Shown: positions 9,090 to 17,900 of the stretch, piece by piece
Layout: each line of letters starts with the position of its first letter
Numbering within the stretch: position 1 is the first letter of the stretch
NCBI RefSeq assembly: GCF_000971985.1
Contig: NZ_LAQQ01000002.1
Location: 744,001 to 808,000, forward strand
DNA length: 64,000 nt
Origin: Paenibacillus dauci
Lineage (GTDB): Bacteria; Bacillota; Bacilli; Paenibacillales; Paenibacillaceae
Direction: 5' to 3'
Program-made: the position numbers and the translations under genes
Notes under the pieces: generated by a model
Told to the model about the DNA's origin: nothing
Seen by the model: the letters and a program-made list of their open reading frames with translations, nothing else
Databases searched by the model: none

Positions 9090-10097
9090 ATGGCGGCTAC
9101 AATCAAGGACATTGCCAGACTCGCCAATGTCTCTCATACAACAGTATCTCGTGCACTCAATAACAGCCCGTTGATCAAGGAAGTAACCAAGCGCAAAATT
9201 ATGGAGATCGCGCGTGAAGTGAACTATATTCCCAATTACAATGCCAAAAGTCTCGTGCTTCAACGTTCCCATACGATCGGACTGTTTTTTACAAGTATCT
9301 CAACCGGTACAAGCAGCAGCTTTTTTGCGGCAACCATCCGGGGAGTGAATTCGGTGGTCGGTATCGGCTACAATTTGTTCGTACGCGGGATTGATGATTA
9401 CGAGGATTTCTCTACGATTCACCGTAAGCGTTTTGATGGCATTATCCTGATGAGTCAGAGTGATGCAGATAACGAGTTTATCGAGCATGTGCTGGAGCAG
9501 AATATTCCTCTGGTTGTGCTGAATCGACTGATTCCGGGAGGACACTTTGTCAATATCGTCTCCAATGACCGGGAGGGTTCCCGTGAAGCCGGACGATATC
9601 TAATTGAGCAGGGTCATGAGCGAATCGCTATTATTGAAGGCATCAAAGGATTCAAGTCTACCGAGCAGCGCCGGGCAGGATTCCTCGAAGCCATCGAGCA
9701 GAGCGGCAAAACGGTTCCGCAAGAGTATCGGATCGCCGGAGATTATACGACCGAGAGTGGTCACCAGGCAATGCGTCAGCTATTGCAGCTGCAAACGCCG
9801 CCAACAGCCGTATTCTGTTCCAACGATGATATGGCTATCGGAGCGATGAATGCTGCCTATGCACTGGGGTACAAAGTGCCTGAAGATGTGTCGGTTATCG
9901 GATTCGATGATATCAACTTCGCCCGCTACACCAATCCTGCATTAACTACCGTCAAGCGGCCGGTTGAACAGATCAGCGCGCATGGCGCCGAGAAAATCAT
10001 GGAACGGATCGAAGAAGACGCTAACCGGGAAGAACTGATTTTCCTGGAAACTGCATTGATGGAGCGGCAATCTGCAGCTGCCCGATCCGGCAGCTGA
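9090..10097 (+). CDS. LacI-family transcription regulator of the uxa operon
   Basis: DNA-binding repressor or activator of about 335 residues. The N-terminal helix-turn-helix TIKDIARLANVSHTTVSRAL (residues about 4-23) is a textbook LacI head, followed by the hinge VNYIPNYNAKSL and a periplasmic-binding-protein-like effector domain ending with SVIGFDDINFARYTNPALTT. I start at ATG 9090, 7 bases after AAAGGAAGG; ATG 9084 is in frame but too close to that site. It sits inside the operon it probably controls. The palindrome at 5877-5890 and the related site at 10234-10247 are the natural operator candidates, with a uronate or its catabolite as likely effector. Confidence 0.88.
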   Translation: MAATIKDIARLANVSHTTVSRALNNSPLIKEVTKRKIMEIAREVNYIPNYNAKSLVLQRSHTIGLFFTSISTGTSSSFFAATIRGVNSVVGIGYNLFVRGIDDYEDFSTIHRKRFDGIILMSQSDADNEFIEHVLEQNIPLVVLNRLIPGGHFVNIVSNDREGSREAGRYLIEQGHERIAIIEGIKGFKSTEQRRAGFLEAIEQSGKTVPQEYRIAGDYTTESGHQAMRQLLQLQTPPTAVFCSNDDMAIGAMNAAYALGYKVPEDVSVIGFDDINFARYTNPALTTVKRPVEQISAHGAEKIMERIEEDANREELIFLETALMERQSAAARSGS

Positions 10098-10127
10098 ACC
10101 TATCAACCGAATTCTGCTACAGTATCT

Positions 10128-10183
10128 GGTTCATAGAAAGCAACTACAGCAGTGTATTCGCTGCTTACCACTTTCTATGAACC
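10128..10183 (+). repeat. Long-stem inverted repeat after the lacI gene
   Basis: GGTTCATAGAAAG (10128-10140) pairs perfectly with CTTTCTATGAACC (10171-10183); an inner AGCAG/CTGCT stem lies in the loop. It is followed by GGGGGAAAGC rather than T's, so it is a stable 3'-end structure and not a clear intrinsic terminator. It separates lacI from the uxaBA promoter region. Confidence 0.6.
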
Positions 10184-10233
10184 GGGGGAAAGCAGCAAAT
10201 TTCTTTTCTTTAAAAGTGTGATTTAATTCATTT

Positions 10234-10259
10234 TGTTAACGTGTGCATAAATTTAGAAT
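10234..10259 (+). promoter_or_regulatory. Candidate operator/promoter before uxaB
   Basis: TGTTAACGTGTGCA at 10234-10247 agrees with the uxaC operator TGTTAACGTTAACA in 11 of 14 bases; the left half-site is intact. A possible -10 box TAGAAT lies at 10254-10259, with TTGTTA (10233-10238) as a weak -35 at only 15 bases, so the operator would cover the -35 region. This suggests uxaBA has its own regulated start. Confidence 0.5.
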
Positions 10260-10400
10260 AAAAGTATGAATAAACGGCTTGTTGAATCTGTATCTGCTCT
10301 GATCCTCCTCGATTCTGGCAGTCTCACCCGAGATTCGGCAAGCCTTGCTTTTTATAAGGAATACTTGTGGACAATGAACCAATTAACGGAGGCGATAATT

Positions 10401-11870
10401 ATGCAACGACTGAATCGGAATACTCATCCGGCAGAGCGGTATCCGGAGAAAGTACTGCAATTTGGAGAAGGCAACTTTTTACGGGCTTTTGCAGACTGGC
10501 AGATTGATCAGATGAACCGCAAAGCGGATTTTAATGGAGGCGTAGTCATTGTACAGCCGCTGGCGAACGGAATGGCAGAGCAGCTGAATGAGCAGGATGG
10601 GCTGTATACTGTTTATCTGGAAGGCATACAAAATGGACAGGCGCTGCAGGAGCATCGGGTGATGGAATGTGTCACACGGGGCATTGACCCGTATGCGCGT
10701 TATGAAACGTACGAAGAGCTGGCGTATCAACCGGAACTGCGTTTTATCGTCTCCAACACGACGGAGGCCGGTATCGCTTTTCAGCCGGAAGATCAACTGG
10801 AAGATCGTCCGCAGAGCAGCTACCCCGGCAAACTGACTGCGCTGCTGTATCGTCGGTATCTTCATTTCGATGGGGATCGTTCCAAAGGGTTCATCATTAT
10901 CCCGTGTGAGCTGATTGATCGCAATGGTGAAGTACTGAAAGATATTGTGCTTCAGTACAGCAAGTTATGGGGACTGGAGAGCGAATTTATCAGCTGGCTG
11001 GAAGAAGCCAATACATTCTGCTGCAGTCTGGTAGACCGGATCGTACCGGGTTATCCAAAGCAGCGTATGCCGCAAATTACCGCAGAACTCGGTTATGAAG
11101 ATTCATTTGTCGTAGTAGGTGAACCATTTCACTTGTGGGTGATCGAAGGACCTGCCTGGATTGCACAGGAGTTCCCGGCTGAAAAAGCGGGACTGCAGGT
11201 GAAGATCGTCGAAGATATGGCGCCTTACCGGACGCGCAAAGTGCGTATTCTGAATGGCGCACATACAGCGCTTACGCCGGTAGCCTATCTATATGGACTG
11301 GAGACAGTAGGACAGGCGGTAGACGACGAGATGGTGGGCAGCTTTGTCCGTGAACTGATCGATGAAGAGATTATCCCGACACTGGATCTGCCTGCCGAAG
11401 AACTGACTGCTTTTGCTGCAGCGGTGCTGGAACGATTTCGCAATCCGTATGTAGAGCATTATGTAATGAGCATCGCCCTGAATTCCATTTCCAAATTCAA
11501 AACACGGGATCTGCCTACATTGACTGCTTTTGTCGAAAAGCACGATAGACTGCCGGAAAGACTGACCTTCTCCCTGGCAGCCCTGATCGCCTTTTACCGT
11601 GGAGAGCGTGAAGGTGAGCTGATTCAACTGGCAGATAACAGTGCTGTTCTGGATTACTTCCGCCAGATCTGGTCACAATATCAGGATACCACAGAAGATA
11701 TGAAGCAGCTGGTAAGCAGTGTATTTGGACAGACTTCCTTTTGGGGGATGAATCTGAACGAAATACCGGGGCTGACCGAGCAGACCAGTCGTTATCTGTA
11801 CCAGATTCGTACAGAAGGTATCCGCCAGGCGCTGCGTGAGCTGATGACCCATGGCACATTGGCCGTCTAA
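10401..11870 (+). CDS. uxaB: Tagaturonate reductase (altronate oxidoreductase)
   Basis: NAD-dependent mannitol-dehydrogenase-family enzyme that reduces D-tagaturonate to D-altronate. The N-terminal dinucleotide motif is LQFGEGNFLRAFADWQID, and RKVRILNGAHTALTP is the catalytic-domain block typical of UxaB/UxuB-type enzymes. I start at ATG 10401, 8 bases after CGGAGG; the upstream open frame to 10266 has no family match and overlaps the promoter area. The resulting 489 residues fit UxaB (about 480) well. UxaB rather than mannitol or fructuronate reductase is favoured by uxaA next door and the lack of a uxuA gene. Confidence 0.93.
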   Translation: MQRLNRNTHPAERYPEKVLQFGEGNFLRAFADWQIDQMNRKADFNGGVVIVQPLANGMAEQLNEQDGLYTVYLEGIQNGQALQEHRVMECVTRGIDPYARYETYEELAYQPELRFIVSNTTEAGIAFQPEDQLEDRPQSSYPGKLTALLYRRYLHFDGDRSKGFIIIPCELIDRNGEVLKDIVLQYSKLWGLESEFISWLEEANTFCCSLVDRIVPGYPKQRMPQITAELGYEDSFVVVGEPFHLWVIEGPAWIAQEFPAEKAGLQVKIVEDMAPYRTRKVRILNGAHTALTPVAYLYGLETVGQAVDDEMVGSFVRELIDEEIIPTLDLPAEELTAFAAAVLERFRNPYVEHYVMSIALNSISKFKTRDLPTLTAFVEKHDRLPERLTFSLAALIAFYRGEREGELIQLADNSAVLDYFRQIWSQYQDTTEDMKQLVSSVFGQTSFWGMNLNEIPGLTEQTSRYLYQIRTEGIRQALRELMTHGTLAV

Positions 11871-11902
11871 ATGCATATCCAAACAACAGGGAGGCTATTA
11901 TC

Positions 11903-13393
11903 GTGCTTGAGATGATACAGATTAATGAACAGGATAATGTAGTCGTGGCTCTGCGCGATTATCAACGTGGCGAGACCATTCCGGCAGGGGAGCGTCAGAT
12001 TGTCCTGCAGGAAGATGTAGCCCGCGGACACAAGATTGCAATCGAAACGATCGAACCCGATCACAATATTATTAAATACGGTTATCCGATCGGTCATGCT
12101 CTGCAGCGTATTCCGGCAGGCAGCCATGTGCATACACATAATGCCAAGACCAACCTGACGGGTGTGGAGGAATACCGGTATGAACCGCGTACGTTTCCGA
12201 TTCCCTACCGTATGGAAAACCGTACTTTTCAGGGCTATCGCCGGGTGAATGGAGAAGTAGGCATTCGCAATGAACTATGGATTGTGCCAACAGTCGGCTG
12301 TGTCAATGGGATCGCCGAGATGATCCTCAAACAGTTCCAGGCAGAACTGGATGATCTGGCTCCTTTTGAGAATGCACTGGTGCTCAAACACAGCTACGGC
12401 TGTTCCCAGCTGGGTGACGATCATCTGCATACCCAGACGATTCTGGCTGATGCGGTCAGACATCCGAATGCCGGCGGTGTGCTTGTACTTGGTCTGGGCT
12501 GCGAGAATAATATAATGGAAGACTTCAAAAAGGCGATCGGTGATTATGATGAGTCGAGAGTCAAGTTTCTCGTCTCCCAGACCGTATCGGATGAAGTGGA
12601 AGCAGGTGTGGAGCTGCTTCGGCAAATTTACCAGAGTGCTTCGCAAGACCAACGTGAAGAGATTCCACTGTCCGAACTCCGAATCGGTCTGAAATGCGGC
12701 GGCTCCGATGGATTATCCGGTATTACCGCGAATCCGCTACTCGGCAAACTGTCTGATTATATGGCAGCCCAGGGCGGAACAACGGTACTGACCGAAGTGC
12801 CCGAAATGTTCGGCGCCGAGAAGATTCTGATGGAGCGTGCAGCCGATGAACAGGTATTCGGTAAAATTGTACATCTGATCAATGACTTCAAACAGTATTT
12901 CCTGGATTACAAACAGCCGGTGTACGAGAATCCATCGCCAGGCAACAAAGCCGGAGGGATCACTACGCTGGAGGACAAGTCACTGGGTTGTACCCAGAAA
13001 TCGGGTATGTCCACTGTACAGGATGTACTGCAGTACGGAGAACGGCTGCAAAAACGCGGGCTCAATTTGCTCAGTGCGCCGGGGAATGATCTGGTCGCTT
13101 CCTCGGCACTCGGAGCTGCGGGATGTCAGCTGGTGATTTTCACGACAGGCAGAGGCACACCATTTGGTTCGTTTGTACCTACGATGAAGGTGTCCACCAA
13201 TTCGCCGCTGTACGCCAACAAGCCGCACTGGATCGACTACAATGCGGGAGTGCTGGTAGAAGAGACGACAATGGAAGATTGTCTGGCTGATTTTATCGAT
13301 TACATTATCGAGGTAGCCAGCGGACGCTGGGTAAATAACGAGAAGAATAACTTCCGCGAGATTGCCATTTTCAAAAATGGGGTTACTTTGTAG
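11903..13393 (+). CDS. uxaA: Altronate dehydratase
   Basis: Dehydrates D-altronate to 2-keto-3-deoxygluconate, which the KDG kinase and aldolase (not in this window) would finish. The 496-residue protein has an N-terminal SAF domain (residues about 10-90) and a galactarate/altronate dehydratase core with HSYGCSQLGDD, LGLGCENN and GLKCGGSDGLSGITANP. The conserved cysteines fit iron binding known in this family. GTG 11903 is the start: GGGAGG 11889-11894 lies 8 bases upstream, while ATG 11912 would be too far. It follows uxaB by 32 bases and ends the operon. Confidence 0.94.
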   Translation: MLEMIQINEQDNVVVALRDYQRGETIPAGERQIVLQEDVARGHKIAIETIEPDHNIIKYGYPIGHALQRIPAGSHVHTHNAKTNLTGVEEYRYEPRTFPIPYRMENRTFQGYRRVNGEVGIRNELWIVPTVGCVNGIAEMILKQFQAELDDLAPFENALVLKHSYGCSQLGDDHLHTQTILADAVRHPNAGGVLVLGLGCENNIMEDFKKAIGDYDESRVKFLVSQTVSDEVEAGVELLRQIYQSASQDQREEIPLSELRIGLKCGGSDGLSGITANPLLGKLSDYMAAQGGTTVLTEVPEMFGAEKILMERAADEQVFGKIVHLINDFKQYFLDYKQPVYENPSPGNKAGGITTLEDKSLGCTQKSGMSTVQDVLQYGERLQKRGLNLLSAPGNDLVASSALGAAGCQLVIFTTGRGTPFGSFVPTMKVSTNSPLYANKPHWIDYNAGVLVEETTMEDCLADFIDYIIEVASGRWVNNEKNNFREIAIFKNGVTL

Positions 13394-13421
13394 CGTGTTG
13401 GTAAAAAAGTGTAATAATGAT

Positions 13422-13464
13422 AAGACCTTGATCCTTCTATATAAGAAGATCAGGGTCTTTTTAT
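13422..13464 (+). terminator. Terminator of the uxa operon
   Basis: AAGACCTTGATCCTTCT pairs with AGAAGATCAGGGTCTT across a short ATATA loop, with one bulge and one G-U pair, and is followed by TTTTTATTAT. It lies about 30 bases after the uxaA stop. Confidence 0.88.
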
Positions 13465-13783
13465 TATCTAATAATGATCCAAAGGGCTACATGAATGTTC
13501 TTGCTCGATTTCCGAATTTTATTTTAAACTTTAATGTAGACAAAGTGGAATTATAAATAAAAACGAAAAGAATGTCGAATACTAATTATTAAGTGATTCA
13601 TTAGTCATGAAGATTCATAAAATTTTAAGGCCTTTCTTACTTATTTTTATCATATAGTTACTAATTTACTTCAATTGGAAACGGACCAGCACAATGGACT
13701 ACCTTTGTCGACAATTATAGTTATACTGTAAATGCAAAAGCTCAATAATAATTTTAACTAGTTATTTATCAAAGGGGGGACCC
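13465..13783. other. AT-rich gene-free stretch before the lipoprotein
   Basis: About 320 bases, much richer in A and T than the uxa genes. Short frames exist, but none has a convincing ribosome site or a recognisable product. The last part should hold the promoter of the downstream lipoprotein gene; a TATACT-like -10 element is visible near 13720, without a good -35. Confidence 0.4.
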
Positions 13784-14173
13784 ATGCGTAAAATTTTCGT
13801 TTTTTTTATACTTGTTGTATTACTTACAGGTTGCAGTGCAAATAACCGTGAAAAAGCTATCGGGCATTTACTAAGTAGCCAAAAGAAGAGTGAGGAGATT
13901 TCAATAATTGTTTTCAGCAAGAAGTCTCTAGAAGAATCATTTATTAGGGATTTACAAACTAATGTCGACTACATTAATAATCATATCCGAATTGAAGATC
14001 CTATAATAAATGTATCCTTGATCAATATAAAGGATGATCAGACTTATAATTACGAAAAAATCTTTGACCTTCAGCGAGATCCACAGATTATTCTTTTCCA
14101 AAATAATGATGTGCTGTTGGAACCTGATAAGCCGGAAGACATACGTGAATATTTCGAAAAACAAAAACAGTAA
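13784..14173 (+). CDS. Small putative lipoprotein, unknown function
   Basis: A 129-residue product that I do not recognise. The N-terminus is a lipoprotein signal: MRK, a hydrophobic run IFVFFILVVLL, then the lipobox LTGC with Cys17 as the expected lipidated residue. The mature part is mixed and charged and ends with many Lys/Glu/Gln. ATG 13784 is preceded by AAAGGGGGGA, a strong ribosome site. It stands alone between two terminators in an AT-rich stretch, so it is a single-gene unit and may have been acquired separately. It would be anchored on the outer face of the membrane. Confidence 0.7.
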   Translation: MRKIFVFFILVVLLTGCSANNREKAIGHLLSSQKKSEEISIIVFSKKSLEESFIRDLQTNVDYINNHIRIEDPIINVSLINIKDDQTYNYEKIFDLQRDPQIILFQNNDVLLEPDKPEDIREYFEKQKQ

Positions 14174-14186
14174 GAAAAAAAATCAA

Positions 14187-14222
14187 AAAAGAGACGCTTT
14201 CTCTAGAGAGCGTCTCTTTTTC
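14187..14222 (+). terminator. Terminator of the lipoprotein gene
   Basis: AAAAGAGACGCT (14187-14198) pairs perfectly with AGCGTCTCTTTT (14209-14220) around a 10-base loop. It starts 14 bases after the stop codon. The A-rich and T-rich arms mean it could work in both directions. Confidence 0.88.
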
Positions 14223-14263
14223 TGTGGAAATGGAGAATGAAGATGAGTATCTAAATATATTTT

Positions 14264-14312
14264 ATGACCGATGGGTCATTTTATTGAAATTGTGTTAATA
14301 TCAACATATGTA
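14264..14312 (+). promoter_or_regulatory. Palindromic operator and promoter of the efflux gene
   Basis: ATGACC-GATG-GGTCAT (14264-14279) is a perfect 6+6 inverted repeat. It lies directly upstream of a -35-like TTGAAA (14284-14289) and a weak -10 TATGTA (14307-14312) with a 17-base gap. Drug-efflux genes of this type are often controlled by TetR- or MarR-family repressors that bind such sites, but no regulator gene is adjacent. Confidence 0.5.
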
Positions 14313-14366
14313 TGATTAGATGTGATCACAAGACAATGGTGAAAGCAAAATAAGGAGTGTGTAACT

Positions 14367-15917
14367 ATGGCTCAAAGGGCGGTAGCTCAAAAAAGCACGC
14401 TAAAAACCGGCTGGGTTGTAGCAGGACTGCTGCTGGGGATATTTATCGCATCAATCGACAACACGATTGTAGCGACTGCGATTGCGACGATTGTCGGCGA
14501 TCTGGGCGGGTTTGATCAGTTTGTCTGGGTGACTTCTGCGTATCTGGTTGCTTCGCTGGCAGGGACACCGATTTTCGGTAAATTATCCGATATGTACGGT
14601 CGTCGTCGTTTTTTTATTTTTGGACTGGTGATGTTCATGATCGGTTCGATCTTGTGTGGCACTGCGCACTCGATTGTGGAGCTCAGTATTTACCGGGCGA
14701 TTCAGGGAATTGGGGGCGGAGCACTCGTACCAATTGCGTTTACGATCGTATTTGATACGTTTCCTCCGGAAAAACGGGGCAAAATGACAGGTTTACTGGG
14801 AGCGGTATTTGGAATGTCCAGCTTGTTTGGTCCGCTGCTTGGTGCTTATATTACCGAGTATTTCAGCTGGCGGTGGGTGTTCTATATTAACGTACCTCTG
14901 GGCATTTTATCTTTGCTGCTGATCGTTATCTTTTACAAGGAATCCTTGGAACGTTCGCGTCAGAAGATTGACTGGGCAGGTGCGGGTCTGCTCGTTGGTG
15001 CAGTCGTATCCCTGATGTTTGCGCTGGAGCTGGGCGGCGGTACATACGCATGGGATTCGGCAGTGATTATCGGTTTGTTCATCTGCTTCGTTGTGCTTGC
15101 AGCAGTCTTTGTACTGGTGGAGCGGCGCGCGGCAGAGCCGATTATTTCGTTCCCGATGTTTCGCAAGCAGCTGTTTGCAGGCAGTGTAGCGGCATCCTTC
15201 TTCTATGGAGCTGCCTTTATTACGGTTACTCTGTATATTCCCATCTATGTACAGGGAGTTACTGGAGGAACAGCAGTGAACTCCGGTCTGACACTGATGC
15301 CGATGACAATCGGTTCGGTGATAGCTGCGATGATGGGCGGTTTTCTGGTCAATAAGATGCCTTTTCGCCGGATCATGCTGTTTTCGGCGGTTGTATTTAC
15401 GTTTGGTATGTACCTGCTGAGCCAGCTGACTGCAGATACGCCTACCTGGCTGCTGGTGACTGATCTGGCGATAACCGGATTTGGTATCGGATTTTCCTTT
15501 TCGGTGCTGGGAATCAGCGGGATTCAGGAATTTGATTTCCGGCAGCGGGGAGCAGCCAATTCGACGCTTTCGTTTGTCCGCTCACTGGGCATGTCGATCG
15601 GCGTGACGGTGTTTGGGCTGGTACAGCGCAGTCTGCTCAGCGGCAGAATCAACGAACAGCTGGGCGCAGGTGGAGCGCAGCCGGCTGGTATGGATATCTC
15701 TGCTATTGATCCGAGAGCACTCTTGTCGGAAGAGATGCAGTCCAGGATACCGGAAGTTATCCTGGAAGCAATCCGTCAGGCATTGACGGTATCGGTTGCC
15801 GGGACGTTTGGATGGGCGATTATTCCAGCCATTGGCGCACTGATTGCTGTAGCATTGATGGGCGGGAGTCGCGCGATATCTTCCGATTCCTCTGCGCCCA
15901 AACCGAATACCAAATAG
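14367..15917 (+). CDS. DHA2-type major facilitator drug efflux transporter
   Basis: Integral membrane proton-coupled antiporter of the 14-helix DHA2 (EmrB/QacA) family, 516 residues. Motif A is seen in GKLSDMYGRRRFF after helix 2, the arginine-bearing loop in YRAIQGIGGGAL, and antiporter motif C in GAVFGMSSLFGPLLGA. FSWRWVFYINVPLG is the typical DHA2 loop after helix 5. ATG 14367 follows TAAGGAG. It is a single-gene unit between two terminators with a palindrome upstream, so it is probably inducible by its own substrate through an unlinked repressor. The substrate cannot be told from sequence. Confidence 0.9.
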   Translation: MAQRAVAQKSTLKTGWVVAGLLLGIFIASIDNTIVATAIATIVGDLGGFDQFVWVTSAYLVASLAGTPIFGKLSDMYGRRRFFIFGLVMFMIGSILCGTAHSIVELSIYRAIQGIGGGALVPIAFTIVFDTFPPEKRGKMTGLLGAVFGMSSLFGPLLGAYITEYFSWRWVFYINVPLGILSLLLIVIFYKESLERSRQKIDWAGAGLLVGAVVSLMFALELGGGTYAWDSAVIIGLFICFVVLAAVFVLVERRAAEPIISFPMFRKQLFAGSVAASFFYGAAFITVTLYIPIYVQGVTGGTAVNSGLTLMPMTIGSVIAAMMGGFLVNKMPFRRIMLFSAVVFTFGMYLLSQLTADTPTWLLVTDLAITGFGIGFSFSVLGISGIQEFDFRQRGAANSTLSFVRSLGMSIGVTVFGLVQRSLLSGRINEQLGAGGAQPAGMDISAIDPRALLSEEMQSRIPEVILEAIRQALTVSVAGTFGWAIIPAIGALIAVALMGGSRAISSDSSAPKPNTK

Positions 15918-15954
15918 GGCTGAGCCCGTGAGCAGTCTGGGAAGACAGCAAAAT

Positions 15955-15992
15955 GTCCGGTTTCATTGTCAAAATGAAATCGGGCTTTTTTT
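15955..15992 (+). terminator. Terminator of the efflux gene
   Basis: GTCCGGTTTCATT (15955-15967) pairs with AATGAAATCGGGC (15973-15985), with two G-U pairs, and is followed by seven T's. Confidence 0.9.
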
Positions 15993-16032
15993 GATTCTGT
16001 GGATATTTTCGCGTTATTATAGTACTCAAGAG

Positions 16033-16051
16033 GTAACGAATTTGTTACAAT
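16033..16051 (+). promoter_or_regulatory. Candidate ftsE promoter region
   Basis: TACAAT (16046-16051) is a good -10 hexamer about 115 bases before ftsE, although no strong -35 is visible. It overlaps a near-palindrome GTAACGAATTTGTTAC (16033-16048) that could be a protein-binding site. Support is moderate at best. Confidence 0.35.
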
Positions 16052-16166
16052 AGAGATTGTTGAATTGTTCATAAATTTGGTCAAAACCTTATGATTATTG
16101 CGTTTCCCGTTACCTATGAAGCGAATGTTATTGTCATAATTGAACCTGTGCTTAGGAAGTGATGAA

Positions 16167-16853
16167 TTGATAGAGATGCAAGACGTATGGAAAACGTACC
16201 CGAATGGTGCGCATGCCCTGCAGGGTGTTTCCGTAAAAATTGACCGTAATGAATTCGTATACGTGGTTGGACCTTCCGGAGCCGGTAAGTCAACCTTTAT
16301 GAAATTGATGTACCGTGAAGAACAGCCGACCAAAGGACAGATTTCGGTAAACGGCTTTAATCTGAGCAAGCTCAAGCAGCGCAAGATTCCGCTGCTGCGC
16401 CGGAACATAGGCGTCATTTTCCAGGACTTCCGTCTGCTGCCCAAGCTGACCGCCTACGAAAATGTCGCTTTTGCCATGGAAGTTATTGAAGCGCCGAGAC
16501 GGCAAATCAAGAAACGGGTCATGGAAGTACTGGACCTTGTCGGTCTGCAAAGCAAAGCCAATCGTTACCCGGACCATCTGTCCGGCGGGGAACAGCAGCG
16601 TATCGCGATTGCCAGAGCGATCGTGAATAATCCTTCGGTGATTATCGCGGATGAGCCGACAGGCAACCTTGATCCGGAGACATCCTACGGGATTATGCAA
16701 CTGCTGGACGAAATTAATTTCCGGGGGACTACGATCATTATGGCTACACATAATAGAGATATCGTCAATTCCATGCGCCGACGCGTACTGGCGATTGAGA
16801 ACGGTATGATTGTCAGAGACCAGATCAGAGGGGAGTACGGTTATGAATTTTAG
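16167..16853 (+). CDS. ftsE: Cell division ABC transporter ATP-binding protein
   Basis: ATPase partner of FtsX; in Gram-positive bacteria the pair does not transport but uses ATP to activate peptidoglycan hydrolases at the cell wall. Walker A is GPSGAGKST, the ABC signature is [14 protein letters not shown], and Walker B is [16 protein letters not shown] start at TTG 16167 ([14 protein letters not shown]), which aligns with the standard FtsE N-terminus and has AGGAAG 7 bases upstream; this gives 228 residues, the typical length. The frame stays open to TTG 16140 without a ribosome site. The stop overlaps ftsX by 11 bases. Confidence 0.94.
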   Translation: MIEMQDVWKTYPNGAHALQGVSVKIDRNEFVYVVGPSGAGKSTFMKLMYREEQPTKGQISVNGFNLSKLKQRKIPLLRRNIGVIFQDFRLLPKLTAYENVAFAMEVIEAPRRQIKKRVMEVLDLVGLQSKANRYPDHLSGGEQQRIAIARAIVNNPSVIIADEPTGNLDPETSYGIMQLLDEINFRGTTIIMATHNRDIVNSMRRRVLAIENGMIVRDQIRGEYGYEF

Positions 16854-17763
16854 TACCTTCTTGCGGCACATGCGGGAAGGTTTCAGAAGCGTATTCCGCA
16901 ACGGATGGATGTCGATAGCCTCCATCACCTCGATCATTGTGTCTCTATTTATACTGGGCGTATTTATACTGCTCGTTTTTAATGTTAATAATCTGGCAGA
17001 TCAGGCTGATAGCCAGGTTGAAGTCAATGTATTCCTGGAACTGAATGTGAATCAGGATCTGCGTGAACAGCTGCAGGACGAAATCAGCAAGATGCCGGAA
17101 GTCAGCAATATCAAGTATATTCCCAAGGATCAGGGGCTGGAAGAACTGCGTAAGAATCTTGGCGAGGGTGGCGAGAACTTCCTAGAAGGCTACGCCAAAG
17201 ATAACAACCCGCTGCCGGATGCTTTCCGTGTGCAGGTAATTGAAGCGACAACCGTACCATTTGTTGCCCAAAAGATCGAAGCGCTTAATACGGAACATGT
17301 GGAGAAGCCGATTCTCAAGGTGCGTTATGGTGGAGAGACGGTACAGACTCTGTTCAAAGTAACCGCACTGATCCGTAATATCGGATTGATTCTGGTTGCT
17401 GCTCTTGCATTGATGGCGATGTTCCTGATTGCCAATACGATTCGCGTTACCATCCTGGCACGCCGCCGGGAGATCAGTATTATGAAGCTAGTAGGTGCGA
17501 CCAATCAGTTTATCCGGTGGCCATTCTTTATCGAAGGGGCTCTGCTGGGCGGGATTGGATCGATTGTGACGATTATTATTTTATTTGTCGGGTACCATCA
17601 GCTGGTTGTCGCTTCGGTGACTTCACTCAATATGGCTTCCATGGTCACACTAATCCCGCTACAGCAAATCTGGCTGTGGCTCGGTGGATTGCTGCTTGTA
17701 CTGGGCATTGTGATCGGTGTATGGGGAAGTACGGTATCGATTCGCCGCTTCCTGAAAGTTTAA
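16843..17763 (+). CDS. ftsX: Cell division ABC transporter permease
   Basis: Membrane partner of FtsE, 306 residues. It has a cytoplasmic N-terminus ([23 protein letters not shown]... type), helix 1 around residues 20-45, a large extracellular loop that in this family contacts the hydrolase, then three C-terminal helices with the ARRREISIMKLVGATN segment. ATG 16843 lies within the end of ftsE and has GGGGAG 7 bases upstream, so the two proteins are translationally coupled. The next gene encodes a secreted coiled-coil hydrolase, the expected target of FtsEX control. Confidence 0.94.
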   Translation: MNFSTFLRHMREGFRSVFRNGWMSIASITSIIVSLFILGVFILLVFNVNNLADQADSQVEVNVFLELNVNQDLREQLQDEISKMPEVSNIKYIPKDQGLEELRKNLGEGGENFLEGYAKDNNPLPDAFRVQVIEATTVPFVAQKIEALNTEHVEKPILKVRYGGETVQTLFKVTALIRNIGLILVAALALMAMFLIANTIRVTILARRREISIMKLVGATNQFIRWPFFIEGALLGGIGSIVTIIILFVGYHQLVVASVTSLNMASMVTLIPLQQIWLWLGGLLLVLGIVIGVWGSTVSIRRFLKV

Positions 17764-17900
17764 TTCTATAATTTACCAGAAAATGATTGAAAACTATCAA
17801 GGTATCCATTCAGGTTGCCGATAATAGAGTTGACGTAATTGCTGAATGCCGGAATCGACTATTTCAAAAACCTATAAATGTTAAAAGGATGGGAAAACAA

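Noticed and set aside
10266-10400. In-frame extension of uxaB by 45 codons
   Set aside because: CGGAGG lies 8 bases before ATG 10401, and the family start matches there; the extension has no homologous character.
15998-16006. Single DnaA-box-like TGTGGATAT before ftsE
   Set aside because: One isolated 8/9 match is within chance for a window of this size.
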